64,000 nucleotides of DNA from Mercurialis annua (lineage: Eukaryota > Streptophyta > Magnoliopsida > Malpighiales > Euphorbiaceae): NCBI RefSeq assembly GCF_937616625.2, contig NC_065573.1, positions 12,415,001 through 12,479,000 of the forward strand, read 5' to 3'. The notes beneath the pieces are model-generated. The model was not told where the DNA came from and made no database searches. It saw nothing but the letters and a program-made list of their open reading frames with translations. A program made the translations under genes and the position numbers. Position 1 is the stretch's first letter; every line of letters starts with the position of its first letter. Of this stretch, positions 43,924 to 57,200 are shown in pieces.

Positions 43924-46330
43924 TGTAGACACCTATTTTGGGATAGGTAAAAAGTGATAAGGAATTGAAACGTCCCATGATGATTTCCAGAGAAATCTGT
44001 CTGGGTGACGAGCTTTCGATTTTCTTGCTAGAATCTAAGCAGGCGTAATCTAAGCACAGTTGCAAACTTTGAAGATTAAAATGCAATTAGGTGTAAATAG
44101 CACATAAAAATCCCAAGAGACTGTAATCTAAGTCCAGAAATTGGACTTATTGAAATGTCTTAGAAGTTCATGGGCCAATTTGCAAGTTCTACGGGCCAAA
44201 ATTGAACATGACCAAATATATAGGGCCCAAGGAACCATTTTTAAACACTTTTGGGCACCAAAACGCGCTTTTGGCCCACTTTTACTTAACCATCAAGTTG
44301 TAATACGAATTTAATTAAAAAAATAGAGTTTAAAGCTAATCCTAATATTTCATGACATATCACTTAACAGTTTAAACCCTAGAAGACTATAAGCAAACCC
44401 TAGGCCATCCATTCCCCTATAAATACAGCCTTAAGTCATCATGGCTAAAGTTGGTAGACAAACCCTAGAAATCAATAAGAAAATTCGACCTCCCCATTTA
44501 GAATAGTCATAGATGAAATTCACATCACACACACACACACACACAAATTTCCGGTCCTAAAACACTAATACGTATTAATTCTCCAAGAACGCAACATCTG
44601 CACAGATTCGAAGCTGGATTCCACATCCACTTCACCAACAAACGAGCCAAGGACTCAGACCGGTAATTCTGAGGACCCTCAATATTATTCCTTTGATTTT
44701 TCTATTAAATTGTATGCCATGAATATCATAATTGCAGTGATTGTGTGTTTGAGGTGTATGTTAGCTTATGTGTTGATTTTAGCCATAAAATTGCCATGTT
44801 TAGCTCAATTATTAAATTGCCAAATTGCCATGAAATCGATGAAAAAGCATGTTAATGACTGATTAAATGTGTTTAATGTGTATAAATCTAGAAACCCAGT
44901 AGATTGTAGCTCTTAGGATGCATGTTTGGTGTAATTTCGAGCTTATTTGCCATGAAAAAACAATTTTCGAATTTGCTGCTAAGAAAATATTTTTGTTTAA
45001 ATGAGCATTAAACACTCTGTAAATGCCATATTTGGATTTCTTGTTCAATGTTATGCGGCTTTGACTACTTTTGCATGAGAAACAGAACGAGTGAGAATGA
45101 AGCATAAAAAATCCTGGAATTGTTGTCATGAACCGTCGCCGCCGCCTCTGTAACCACTAGCAGTGCCGGAACCAAGTAGCGGCGCCGCCATTGTAACTTG
45201 TCGGCGCCGGCAGTCACACCGGCGCCGTGTTCTTCGTCGCCAGCCTTTCCCAGATCTTCCAAACTTTGATCCGAACTTTAAAACGTGTTTCCGAGCCCAT
45301 CCGGACTCTAAAGTAGGCTCAGTTTGAACCCAAACGTAGATAATTTCATGTAGTTTAATATTCTATTTTGTAACGGGCCAGACCCAATGTAAAACAAACC
45401 TAGAAGTCTAAATATGTAACATTGTGTATAAACCGAGCCCACGAGCCCAAGGCCCAGCAAACCAGCAGAACCCGAACTCGGAATCGACTGTGGATCAAAC
45501 TAGTAGAACTAGATCGATAAGACAAACAACTCTCATGATCTGATCGAGAAACCAATTCTGACTATACCGATGGTCTAAATCCGCGCGAGTGCCAAGCACT
45601 CAAAGTCAACGAGGTTAAAAATATTTCTAACCTTGTATGTATATCAATTGCCCCTGAGTATGCCAACATTTTTTATCGCTTTCCAAAAGCATTCTAAATA
45701 AAATAATAATCGGTTAAAGGACTAATGACCTAAAATTGGCCCATTAATGCAATTCCAACCTATCACTTAGACATCATAGGACAAATACAAAAATGTAGTA
45801 ACAATTGTATAGGTTTTTTTAAGACTCACTTAATAAAATATATCAATCACACTTATACAACCGGTTTAGGCTTTGCGCATGTATAATATGCAGACCAGCC
45901 ATACTTATGCTACTTGCTAGAAACCTCTAAGGTTAGATGTATGTTTAGGAGTACCTGCTACTTGCCTCAAATGATAGTCCAGATCGAGTCATATGCAGGT
46001 CAAAGCTGTTTACTGCTTTCATCCCTGTTTATTTACAGCTTTTATTTCCTATGAACTGCATATATTATTGAGATGAGATAAAAACGACTATGTCCAGTAA
46101 ATAAAGCCGATAACCGATAAGCCAAGCATAAGAGTCTCAGGGAGGTCCGCGAACCCTAGGCTTTGGTCCGATGCACGATAATCTTATTGGAGGCGAGTAA
46201 GGTTATCTAGTCAGTTAAAAGGCATTTCGTAGTTAAACTAGGTGGTGACTCCATTTTTCAAATCATTTCCATATCGAGAAGTCAGCCATTAGCTTTGGGC
46301 GAGCGGCCCCCGAACCCCGCTCCGCTCCCA
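43924..46330 (+). repeat. 3' LTR of element C, complete
   Basis: It runs from TGTAGACACCTATTTT to GCTCCCA, 2407 bp. It contains a (CA)n run at about 44521-44545, also present in shorter form in element D's LTR near 21450. Non-coding. Confidence 0.9.
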
Positions 46331-46405
46331 CCATTATTTTACATCCATACTAGTGACTCCTTCACCGAATACCCAACCGACATCTAAAATGTTGAGTAAC
46401 TAGCT

Positions 46406-46930
46406 AGACTAATCAGATACGGTTGTACTACGACTCAGTATTGGCGATCTAGACAACCAAAGAATCAGAAAATGGTTCTACTACGACTCACCATCGGCGA
46501 TCCAGACAGCCAAAGAAACAGAAAAGGGTTTTACAACAACTCCAGCATCGGTAATCCAGACGACCAGAAAATCATAAAAGGGATTCTACCAAGTCTTTTA
46601 TGAGTCCAGCATCAGCGATCCAAACAGCCATCATCTAGATTGTCAAGCAACCAGCCCAACAAATCAGAAAAGGGTTCTACTAAGTCTTTCAATACTCCAA
46701 CTTTGGCGATCCAAACAGCTGATAAATAAAAAAAGGGTTCTACTAAATCTTCTATGACAGCGATAATGATGATCTAGAAAATCGACAACTCTGAAAAGGG
46801 TTTGTACCAAGACTCTAGCATCGGCGATCCCGACAGCCTAGAAAATCAGAAAGTCTTTGACGACGCCAACATCGGCGATCTGGACAGCCGACAAATCAGA
46901 GAAAAACTTTACCAAGTATTCTACATCAAC
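46406..46930 (+). repeat. Tandem repeat block in element D, unit about 50-95 bp
   Basis: About eight diverged units share GGTTCTACTA(C/A)G and CATCGGCGATCCAGACAGCC. The corresponding place in element C (about 37140-37260) shows only traces, so the arrays are specific to each copy. Confidence 0.75.
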
Positions 46931-49900
46931 AATACGGAAATCCAAACAAATTAGCGGACGATTAAGCAACTAGTCCCTTAGAAGCTTCAAATCAGTCAAT
47001 TTAAACAAAGTGTCAATATAAACCCGGGAAGTGTCAACAGTGGTTCATCCAGTATGTCAAATTGAACAATAGAGGTTCCAACTACAGAAATGTAATATGA
47101 CCCAAAAGGGGTTGCAGTACCGGCCAAGAAATGCATTCTAGAATGGCCCAAAAGGGGTTGCAGTACCTGCACAGGCTGTTAAAAAATAACTTATTGAAGT
47201 CAGATGACAAGCAATGAACTCATCCGATGAGCACTAATATTAAACGTCCCACCAAGCTTGGGGAACAATACTAATCACAAAAAAAGTCCAGAAGTTAATC
47301 AGGCATCATGGTCTTCAATAGCAGAAACTCGAATAATACAACATTCGAACTGACAGATAGAATTCTAGACACGGCACATTGAATGATATAGGAGTTCAGC
47401 CCAATGACCCTAAGAAAAATCAAGCGAAACAACAGATGTTCCAGTCTATCAAAAAGAACCAAATGGAAAAGTGAAGGTTTCAACAAGATAGAACAACAGA
47501 GGTTTTAGTGTTCCAGAGCAACAGCAGTTTCAATAATTCTGAATAGCTGAAGGGAAAAGCAAATGTCTCAACTATCCTAAGCAGCCGAATGGAGCAATGA
47601 AGATTTCAATTATTTCCAGAATAATTGAATGGAACAATTGGAGTTTCAATGAGTCTCAAGATGATTAATAGGAAAAACAAAGGTTCCATCAATCTTGAAC
47701 AACCAATCTTCAAACCATTCAGATTATGGCTACTAATAGACTTGGCGTCCTTCATCAAATTCGGCATCCGAAAGTGGTGACCCAGCCCATGTTTAGGGAA
47801 TCCAGAAATTGGTTCTCTTATTTCAAACGAGCAATGACTTATGGCGTTTTTCTTTTTTGCATTCGACTAGTTTTTAGCAATATGTTTATTTGATTTTATT
47901 TGATTTCCAGAGTAAATGATGAACTCCATATTTGCTCATTTATGCGATTTCTTGCCTGATGGACATGGTAAATTCAATAATTATATATGCACATGTGATA
48001 AAATCGAGCTATGTTACTAGCTCATTCAATGACCGGTCCAAAGAAATAAAACTTCTAGAGATAATTTTGTCACTAGAGGTCTTACCCTTGAATCATGAGA
48101 TAAACCGGAAAATCTATCTCAAAAAGGACAGTGGCTTGCGGGGTGGAACCCACAGGAGATCCCTCAAAGATCTTTTGGCTAAAAAGGATTTGGTTACAAA
48201 CCGGAAGTCTTGCGCAACGCATAGGTGCCCAGTAGTATAGGCACACGTTAAAACGAACCGTGTAGCCCGAGTAGGAACCAGAGAGGAGAAGATCTACATC
48301 AACAACGAAGTCCACCTCCCAGTAGTAGACCATCTTGAAGCGGTACGATCTAAGTAGTGAGAGATGAAGTGCGCTAAAAGCCCTCCTCGAGAAGCATGCG
48401 GGTTGTTTAAGAAACTCATAAAAATAGCCAATTATGAAAATCCGCAAGGACTAATTGACGACAGAGGTATGACCCGCTTAAAGTAGAAAGTGTCTCAATT
48501 GTAGTGGTTATTCAATAAGCTAGTAATATAGACCTTTTATCATGCGTGCATGCCATGATTATTGACCAGCACATATTCCTAGAAAGGACCATAAATCTAA
48601 AAGCATAACTTTTGAGACAATGGAACGAAAAAATTTATTTAAACTTTCAAATTCAAAATTTTCTTATGCATTTTGTTCCAATAGCGTTGTTGACAGTTGA
48701 ATGCGCATAAACTGTAATAGAAACTACAGATCGGTCCGTCAAAAATCATATTACAAAATCCATAATGAGCATAGCAAGGGACTAAACTCTTCATTGAACC
48801 ATCCAGTTCCCTAACCAGAAAACTACATGCTTCACTGAGGAGACAATATAGAGTCCAGAATGGGCACAAGCATAAAAAAATGAAAAATGGGGCCAATGTT
48901 CTCAAATTTGGACGCTCTAAATAGGCTCAAAAGCCTCCATAATCAGAAGGCATCTCAAGAAACACATGCAACAAGCCTCTAGAGTACCAAAAACTCAACA
49001 AGTAGCGAGTCTCCACTCCAGAAGTATCCAGATTAACAAGGGGCATCATAATTCTCACTACAGGAAATAAGGCCTCTTTTTACGAAAGTACCTAATACAT
49101 GCGCCATGCCACTACTTTCATGAGACGAAAATCTAGATAGGAGAGGGCATCAAGGTCCTTAGAGCAGGCTTCAAAGTCTCTATACTACCAGAAAGGTCCG
49201 GATTAGGCAACATGCCTCTATTATCCGGAGTTGGAAATATGGATAGCAAGGAGGGCGTTAGAATCCTCAAAATAGGCTTCCAGCCTCCACAAGAATAAGC
49301 ATAGGCTTCCAGCCTCCACTCCAAAAATATCCAAAATTGGCACCATGCCACCATATTCCAAAGACAGAAATCTGGATAGCAAGGGACCACTAGAAGCCCA
49401 TATTATCAGACAACATGGGGATTCAAAAATGCTACCCAAACAGTCACACTACTAAGGATTTCCGTAATTCAAATATTTACGGGACTACGGGCTCCTAAAT
49501 ATAGCACCAGAAAGATAGGCTGATTCTAAATAAAATAACAGAAAGTCGGGCCATTTCTCGCAAAATAGAAATAAAAATCACGTATCCAGAATACACAAAC
49601 AATCCATTAATCCCAGAATGTCAGATGAATACGAGGGGGGAAATCTACTCGTCAAAACACCAGTCCTTTGCCAACGTCTCCTTGTCATCGCCATCGCTCC
49701 TGGAGAGCATATCATCACCAGCACGCCCAGTCTGCGCACAACCAGAAGAAGAAGCATGGTCCCTGCAACCACCACGGCCTCCGAGTCCACGATGCACTCT
49801 TCCACCAGGGAATCTAAGGGGAATGTCAGATCCACTATCAATAGGACCCATCTCTCCCCTATATTTTCAATGAAGTATTGCAAGGAGCTAGAGAGTAGTC

Positions 49901-50056
49901 AAAGCTATTAGTTTTATACATGCATATATTTTCTGATTAGAACAATACCAAAATTAGAAAATAATAGAAAAAACTCTTCTCAAAGATTTTGTTTATCAGT
50001 AATGGTATTCGTATTGCTAAGGTTCTGGAGGAAGATGTGTTGGTGGAGGAAGATAG

Positions 50057-50776
50057 ATGAAAGAATATGATAATAGGAACAGTTTTTGGTCTCCAAGATT
50101 CTACAAGCTTCAGAACTTTATAAAAAACAGATGGGGGAAATTAGGTCTAACTGATTTTTACCAAATCAAGACGAACCTATTTGCTTTCATATTTGATTCT
50201 GAGGAAGGCAAGTTCAAGGCGATGGTAGATGGGCCTATTACCTTTGATAAACACCCTTTGATTGTTAAAGAATGGAAAAGAAATATGTCCTTTAACATTA
50301 CTGAAATTGCTTCAGTCCCAGTTTGGATGAAGTTTCCCCTTCTCCCTTGGGAATTCTGGAACCCTAACTCGCTGAGTTCTATTGCCAGTACCGTGGGGAA
50401 GTCTTTGTTTGCTGATAGATGCACAAGGGACAGATCCAGACTTGCCTATGCAAGAATTCTGATAGATATGATACTTAAAGGTATTTTTCCAGATGTTGTT
50501 ATTATTGAAGACAATAATGGGGATCAAACTACCCAATTTGTGGAGTATGAATGGAAGCCCATTTTGTGTGAAGTCTGCAATAAATTGGGTCACATAAATT
50601 GTAAGAAGAAACATATTTGGTTAGCAAATTCTGATAAAGATGCAGTTAAAATTGATGAAAAAATACAGGAGAAGCAAACAGAAAATCCTATTGAGATCTC
50701 TCCTGAAGTTTCCCCTGTTGAGAATTCAAGTATAGAGGCAGGTAAAATTGTTGAGACTGCTCCTGTCTTGAATTAG
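50057..50776 (+). pseudogene. LINE-A ORF1 (DUF4283 and zinc knuckle), partial
   Basis: An open frame of 239 codons. The DUF4283 fold is recognisable from FYKLQNFIKNRWGKLGL, then VDGPITFDKHPLIVKEW, VPVWMKFPLLPWEFW and a Cys…Arg stretch. A knuckle-like CEVCNKLGHINC follows, with shortened spacing after the His. A low-complexity Glu/Pro-rich tail ends at a stop. The upstream residues are present in another frame, and the true N-terminus is missing. ORF1 proteins of plant L1 elements bind element RNA. Confidence 0.8.
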
Positions 50777-50989
50777 TGTAATACTCCCCCAGCTATTCAA
50801 GATGATGGTTTCAAGCTTGTTACTAATAGAAAACTCAAGAATAAAATCTTGAGCCAAGAAAGAGCAGATGAGAGAAATCAAAAAAAGTGAAACTAAAATT
50901 GGAGGTATGATCTGACCTAACACTAATGATAGGATTCCTGCCAAGAGGCTAATTAAGCCCTTGGATAGAGGGAAATAATTTTTATCACC

Positions 50990-52697
50990 TAGAATATCAG
51001 GGGTCTCAATGATCCCCTGAAACAGGCAGAAGTGAGCAAGCTGCTTGTTAGTAAAAAATGTGCTCTTATGGGAATTCTTGAAACTAGAGTGAGATGCAGT
51101 AATAAGGATCTCATTTGGAGAAAGTTAAATCTTAGGGGTTAGGAGCTTAGAGATAACTATAATCATTCTGATTTCGGTAAAATCTGCATTATATTTGATA
51201 TGAAGAGAGTGAGAATGTAGATTCGTGATTCTTCTGAGCAATTTATTCATTGTAAAAATGAAATGGATAATTACTCTTTTAATTGGATTGTGATTTATGG
51301 TTCAAATAGTATTGGGGAGAGACAGAGACTTTGGTCCAAGCTAGTTGATTTGTCCAAGAGTATTAGAGGTCCTTGGTTTATTCAGGGTGACTTCAATGCA
51401 GTCCTTTGTGATGAAGATAGATGTTGTGGTACCCATTTAGATTATGATCATTCATATGAGTTAAGCAACTGTATTTTAGCAGCTGGGATCAAAGAATTGA
51501 GGAGTGTTGGATGCCATTTTACTTGGAACAATAAACAAATTGGGGATAACAAGATTTGGAGAAGACTTGACAGAGTTTTTGTAAATGAGAATGTCTATGA
51601 TAGCAATCTTAGAGCTCATTTTGATGCTATCCCTGCAGGTATTTCTGATCATTGTCCGATTGTTACTATTATTCAAAAAGATATTAGAGGAAATCAGAGA
51701 AGTTTGAGGTTTTTTAACTTCTGTACTACTCATAGTGATTTTAGCTCCATTATTGAAGAGGAATGGAAGAACTACAGAATTGTTCAAAAGCTTAAGGCCA
51801 TTAGCATAAGATTGAGCAGAATAAACAAAGCCCAGTTTGCTAAGATATCCAACAAAGTTTTGATCCATAGAAAGAGACTCAACAGGATTCAAATTGATAT
51901 TCAGAAAGATCCCAATAACATCTATTTGATGGAAGAAGAGAATGTTATGGCTAGACACTTCAGGTATTTGCTTAAGTGTGAACAGAGTTTTTTTAAGCAA
52001 AAATATAGGGTCCAATGGCTTAGTTTGGGAGACTCTAATACTAAGTTCTTCTATAATTCTATTAAAGCTAGAAAAATGGTGAATTCTATCCCCCTTTTGA
52101 AGCTAGATTATGGGAGAATCATTAACTCTAGTGAAGAGATTATTAAAGAAATGACTAGCTATTTCAAGCTGTTGTTTAGCAAAAATGACATGGGCAGAAG
52201 TCAAATTAGCAGAAACACTATCAGTAGTGGGAATGTTATTTCTAATGAGGATAGCACTAATCCGATGAAGAAAGTCACTATGGAGGAAGTGAAAAATGTT
52301 GTCTTCTCCATTAGATCGGACAAAGCAGCTGGGCCTGATGGTATCAATGGGTACTTCTTCAAAAGCTACCTGGAATACTATAAAAGATGATCTTGTTTCT
52401 ACTGTTCAAGAGACTTTTACTTATGGTAAGATCTTAAAACAACTAAACTCAATTGTTATTGTTGTGATTCCTAAGTCTAACAATGGTGAGAGACTTAATG
52501 ACTTTAGACCCATTGCTTGATGTAATGTCCTTTACAAAGTCATTTCCAAAGTCATTTCCAATAGGCTTAGTCCCCTTCTTAACAAAATTATGTATATTAA
52601 TCAATCTGCTTTTATCCCCAATAGATCCATAGCCTATAACATCATGCTTGCCCATGAATTAGTGAAAAACTATCACAGTAATAAGGATTATCCAAGT
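50990..52697 (+). pseudogene. LINE-A ORF2 (endonuclease and partial RT)
   Basis: The endonuclease starts near NIRGLNDPLKQ at about 50990 and is interrupted by stops near 51140 and 51220. It is open from 51263 with QGDFNAVL, NNKQIGDNKIWRRLDRVFV and the GISDHCPIV motif intact. The RT entry motif SDKAAGPDGINGYFFK is followed by a frameshift near 52385. The RT continues in a second frame to LNDFRPIA, where Ser is expected after Ile, then a stop. It continues with VLYKVISKVIS and NQSAFIPNRS until the junction at about 52697. It lacks the catalytic RT half. Confidence 0.85.
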
Positions 52698-52764
52698 GAT
52701 GTTCTCTTACGTTTTCTCTCGGTGCACGTTTAGAATCCTTTACTAAATTACGCCGTTTCCCAAA

Positions 52765-54229
52765 ATGGGGAAGAAACCTAAAAAAACTTCAAATCTGAAG
52801 AACAATAAGGTGTTCGATCTAAAACTTCAATTGATAGAGGAAGTTCTGGAGAAGGAATCTACTGAAGAAGATGAGGAAATGTTGCATGAATCGACTGTGG
52901 AACTAAATGAGGCGATTGGAGCGGGTCTGAAAAGCACTGAATCGATTGAGGGAATCAATGAGAAAATAGTTGCGGATCTAAAAGGTAATGGAGCAGAGCA
53001 GAATGGGTATGATTCGGAGAGAGAAGCGGTGAAGAGTATGAAATCTGTTCATAGTGAAAGAAGTTTGGGCAATACTCCTAAAATGGGACTGATTGTGACG
53101 GAAACTAGGGTTCTTAAAGAGGAGTATAATAGAGAAGCCAAAGATGAAAATGAAGAAACGAAAGTGGGAGGGGAGAACAAATCCTGGAGTTCGCTGTTCG
53201 CAGCAAATAGATCTAAGAGTATTGGTGCAAATCTTGAATATCATCCTTCTAATCTGAGTAATGGCACTAGGGTTGTTAAATTTCACACATCGGAGGTTAA
53301 TGAGGAGGAGAGTAAATGGAATTGTGCGTTAGTTTGTTCAGTTATGGGGACTGAGCCCAGATTCTTCCGTTTGAAAGGTTTTGTCATGAACAGATGGAAT
53401 AAGATTGGATTGTTGGAGGTAATACAGATTAATCCACAAATGTTTTTATTATAATTTCAGAATGTGGTGGGAAAACTGAAAGCTCTAAGTGATGGGCCTG
53501 TGTTCTTTGATCAGCGAATCTCTGATTTTGAAGGAATGGAGTAAGAGAATGAAATTTGACGTTGATGAAATGGTGAAGGTGCCAATATGGATCCAGTTTC
53601 CCAAATTGCCATGGGAATTTTGGTCTCCAACAATGCTGGGGAGAATGGCTAGCCTCAGTGGAAAACCGATGTTCACTGATCAATGCACAAACGATATGTC
53701 CAGATTGTCATACGCTAGGGTGCTTGTAGAGATGGAAGTGCTTAAGGAGTTTCCACACGAGGTGATTCTGGAGGATGAATTTGGGGAGCAGTTTGTTCAG
53801 AGAGTAGTGTATGAATGGAGGCCCCCTGTGTGCTCAAAATGTAGAATTATGGGACACACTGATGCAGGATCCAAGGTGATCAGGAAAGAACAAAAGGAAT
53901 GGGTCCAGAAGAAAGCTGATTCTGATGTTTTTATAGTGGAAAAGGTGGTGCGGAGTGTGAATGATAAGAGTAACAAGGCAGCTGTTAGTAGTGATGTTGT
54001 GAGTAAGGAGAGTGCTGGTGAATCGAGCAAAACAAATGTGAGCCCTCAACCTGAAGCTTCTCCAATAGGAGATAAAGGGAAAGGTAAAACTATTGTCACT
54101 CGGCAGCAGATGAATCAGAGCAAGGTGGAGATAATGCCTAGTGGGAGACTGGAATTATTGGAGACAAAAGGTTCAAGAGAGTCAATATTCCCCCAGATAG
54201 GGGAAAATGGTTGGCTCTTGGAATATTAG
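52765..54229 (+). pseudogene. LINE-B ORF1 (DUF4283, zinc knuckle)
   Basis: The ATG at 52765 (MGKKPKKTSNLKN) follows a plausible leader. A long charged N-terminal region precedes the DUF4283 part, which starts near SNGTRVVKF. The frame breaks near 53450 and again near 53520; the fold resumes with VPIWIQFPKLPWEFWSP. The knuckle CSKCRIMGHTDAGS has Ser where the last Cys is expected. The tail is Ser/Lys-rich. The ORF1 product would bind LINE RNA. Confidence 0.85.
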
Positions 54230-57200
54230 GGGTCTAAATGACCCTATAAAGCAGCTAGAGGTTAGGAATTGGATTATGAATTATCAATAATCTCTAGTTG
54301 CAGTTCTGGAAACAAGGGTGACAAGGAACAATACTGGTAAAATATGGAAGAAGATGGGTCTAAAAGGATGGAAGTTGATTAATAATAATGATGTTTATGA
54401 GATTGGGAGGATTTGGGTGATGTATAATGAAGAGAAAATTAAAGTACTAAAGACAATGATTTGTGAACAGATGATTCATTGTATGATTGATAGAAATGGG
54501 GAGAGGATCTATAGTACATTTATATATGGAGAAAATGATGGTATGAATAGGAGGAGACTGTGGGAGAATATCCAGAGTGTGGCTCAAAAAACTATTCCTT
54601 GGGTGGTGTTAAGTGATTTCAATGTTATTCTAAGGAATGATGATAGGATTGGGGGAAATTTGGCTAATGCTACTGATTGTGAAGAGTTTCAGAATTGTGT
54701 AGATGACACCAATTTGTTGGAGCTGAGATGGAGTGGTCACCACTTTACCTGGACCAACAACCAACAGGGAGAGGATATGATCTGGAGGAAAATTGATAGA
54801 GTTTTTGTCTCTGTTAGATGGATTCATGTGATTGAGTCTGAAGAAAAAGTCCTAAATCCAGGTTTATCTGACCATTCTCCCTTAATTGTGGTTTTTATTG
54901 AACCTGTCTGCCATAGCTTCAAACCTTTCAATTTTTTTTATATGTGGACTGAGTGTGATGAATTCTTGGAGATTGTTAGAAAGAATGACAGTGGTCCATG
55001 TGAGGGGTATAAAATGTACAGAGTGGTGAGTAAATTGAAAAGGTTAAAAGCTGATCTTAAGCTCCTCAATAAGGTCAAATTTAGTAATATTACTACTAAG
55101 GTTCAGAATACTAAGAAATTGCTTGAGGATATTCAAAGTAATATTCAGAAGGACCCTTTTAATGTGATTCTCATGGATGAAGAACATGATGTATTTAATC
55201 ATTATAAATGCTTGCTGAGATGGGAGGAGAACTTCTACAAGCAGAAGTCTAGGTTTCAGAGGATAGAGCCAGGAAATCTTAAAACTAGCTTTTTCCATAA
55301 GCCCCTTAGACAGAAAACGGCTATTAATAGAATTAATTAGTTGAATGTGGATTGAGTTCTTAGTACTGATTAGAAAATTATAATTGATAGTATTGTTGAG
55401 TATTATAAGAACCTGTTCGGGCAAAAAAGAGGAAGGATATCCTACATCCAGGCTAATATAATGAATGCTGGGAAGTGTGTCTCAGGTGAAGAGAGTATTA
55501 TGCTTTGCAGTCATGTTAGTGATGGTGAGATTAAAGAAGCCTTGTTTGGGATTCGCAGTGATAAGGCTCCTGGGCCAGATGGATATTGTAGTCTCTTTTT
55601 TAAAAGATCATGGGAGATTGTAGGGACTGAGGTCTGTGATGCTATTAGGGACTTCTTTAATTATGGAAAGATTTTAAAGCAATTAAATGCCACTGTGACT
55701 ACAATTATCCCTAAGATAGCAAATGCTGAGAAATTAAATGACTTTAGCACCATCTCTTGCTGTAATGTGCTCTATAAATGTATAACAAAGATAATTTCTG
55801 CAAGATTAAGGAAATATTTGGATGGTATTGTTAGTAAGTCCCAGTCAGCTTTTATCCCTGGTAGGAAAATTGGGGATAATGTATTACTAGCACATGAACT
55901 GGTCTTTAACTACCATAGGGAGAAGGGTAAAAAATATTGTGCAATGAAGATAGACATGAGGAAATCATATGATTCAATACAGTGGGATATCATTGAGGAG
56001 ATTATGTTGCAGTTGAAATTCCCAAACAGATTTATCAAATGGGTTATGAGTTGTGTTAGGACTCTTGCATATTCCATTATGATTAATGGTAAACCAGAGG
56101 GATTTTTCCCTAGTGCTTGTGGAATCAGGCAAGGGGACCCCATGTCCCCCCTGCTGTTTGTCCTAGTAATGGAGTATTTATCTAGAGCTCTTGATGTTAT
56201 GTGTAAGGATCAGTTTGTCTATCACTCTGGGTGTAAAGAGTTAAAGATAAAACATCTCTGCTTTGTTGATGATTTATTCATATTCTGTAAAGGGGATTTG
56301 GGGAGTATAAAAAAGATTGCTAGCACTTTAAAACACTTCCATGAAGCTACTGGGCTGCAGGTGAACAATCAGAAAAGCTGTGCATATATTAGTGGTGTAG
56401 ATAATGTAACAAATGACAATATTTTACAAGAATTGTTTTTTATTGAGGGTGAATTACCTATCAAGTATTTAGGGGTCCCTTTGATTAGTAAGAGATTGGG
56501 AAAGGAGGATTGTAGAGAGCTTATTGATAAGATAACTAGAAGAATATCCAACTGGACTATGAAGCATTTGACATATGTTGGGAGGCTCCAATTAGTGAAT
56601 TATGTGTTATTTGGGATGCAAGTTTACTGGGCTTCAATGTTCATTCTACCTCCGGCAGTAACTAGAGGGGTAGAGAAATTGTGTACAAAATTTCTGTGGA
56701 AGGGGACTGCTGAGTTCAAATATGGGGATTTAGTAGCCTGAAAAGATGTCTGCAAGCTTAGATGTGAAGGTGGTCTTGGGATTAAGGATATGGTCACATG
56801 GAATAGAGCTGCAGTTATGAAGCACATCTAGGATTTAATTGCTATTAAAGACTCTCTGTGGGCCCAATGGATTACTAAAAATAAACTGAAGTTAATGAGT
56901 TTATGGGGCATCACTAAGCCACTAAGTGCTAGTTTGAATTGGAGGAACTTGATCAAGCTGAGAGATGAATTTAAGCAGGGGATGGTTTATAATCTAGGGA
57001 AGGGAGAGATCTCATTTTGGCATGATCCCTGGATTGAAGGAAAGGCATTGGTGGAGTTGTACCCTTCTGCCTGTATTTCTGATGCAGACATCCCTAAAAA
57101 TACAAGGGTTAAAGATGTTTGGAGAAGAGGAAATTGGAACTTTCCTGACCCTTTTGATGAAGTAACTGAAGGAATGTGGAACATGATAGCAGAGAAGCAT

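Larger units (their letters stand above)
34567..46330 (+). mobile_element. Element C: 11.8-kb Ogre/Tat-like non-autonomous LTR element
   Basis: A perfect 5-bp target duplication, CCATT, flanks it (34562-34566 and 46331-46335). The 5' LTR is 34567-36020 and the 3' LTR 43924-46330. A PBS (36022-36036) and a polypurine tract (43909-43920) stand in the correct places for the plus strand. The 7.9-kb internal region contains no recognisable gag, protease, reverse transcriptase or integrase on either strand. It does contain several unrelated tandem-repeat blocks. The LTR and PBS type suggest the Ogre/Tat lineage of Ty3/gypsy; this is inferred without pol evidence. It inserted into the internal region of its own relative, D. 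Confidence 0.9.
33518..49950 (+). mobile_element. Internal region of element D, split by element C
   Basis: The pieces 33518-34561 and 46336 to about 49950 align in order with the internal region of element C (36021 to about 41450). Shared features are the GCATCATG…CTAAC block at the junction, the CTCAAAAAGGACAG…GGCCTGC block, the GGGGCCAATTTT block and the GAAGAAGAAGCA block near 49747. No coding capacity is recognised. The right part ends where the first LINE begins, and no 3' LTR of D is in the window. Confidence 0.75.
49960..52697 (+). mobile_element. LINE-A: L1-type LINE, truncated at both ends
   Basis: Relative to LINE-B it begins inside ORF1, near the segment NGIRIAKVLEEDV, which is typical 5' truncation. 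It stops inside the reverse transcriptase domain, just after an AHELVKNYH segment, where LINE-B begins. It contains DUF4283/zinc-knuckle, endonuclease and partial RT coding sequence, all with lesions. It replaced the continuation of element D. Confidence 0.85.
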
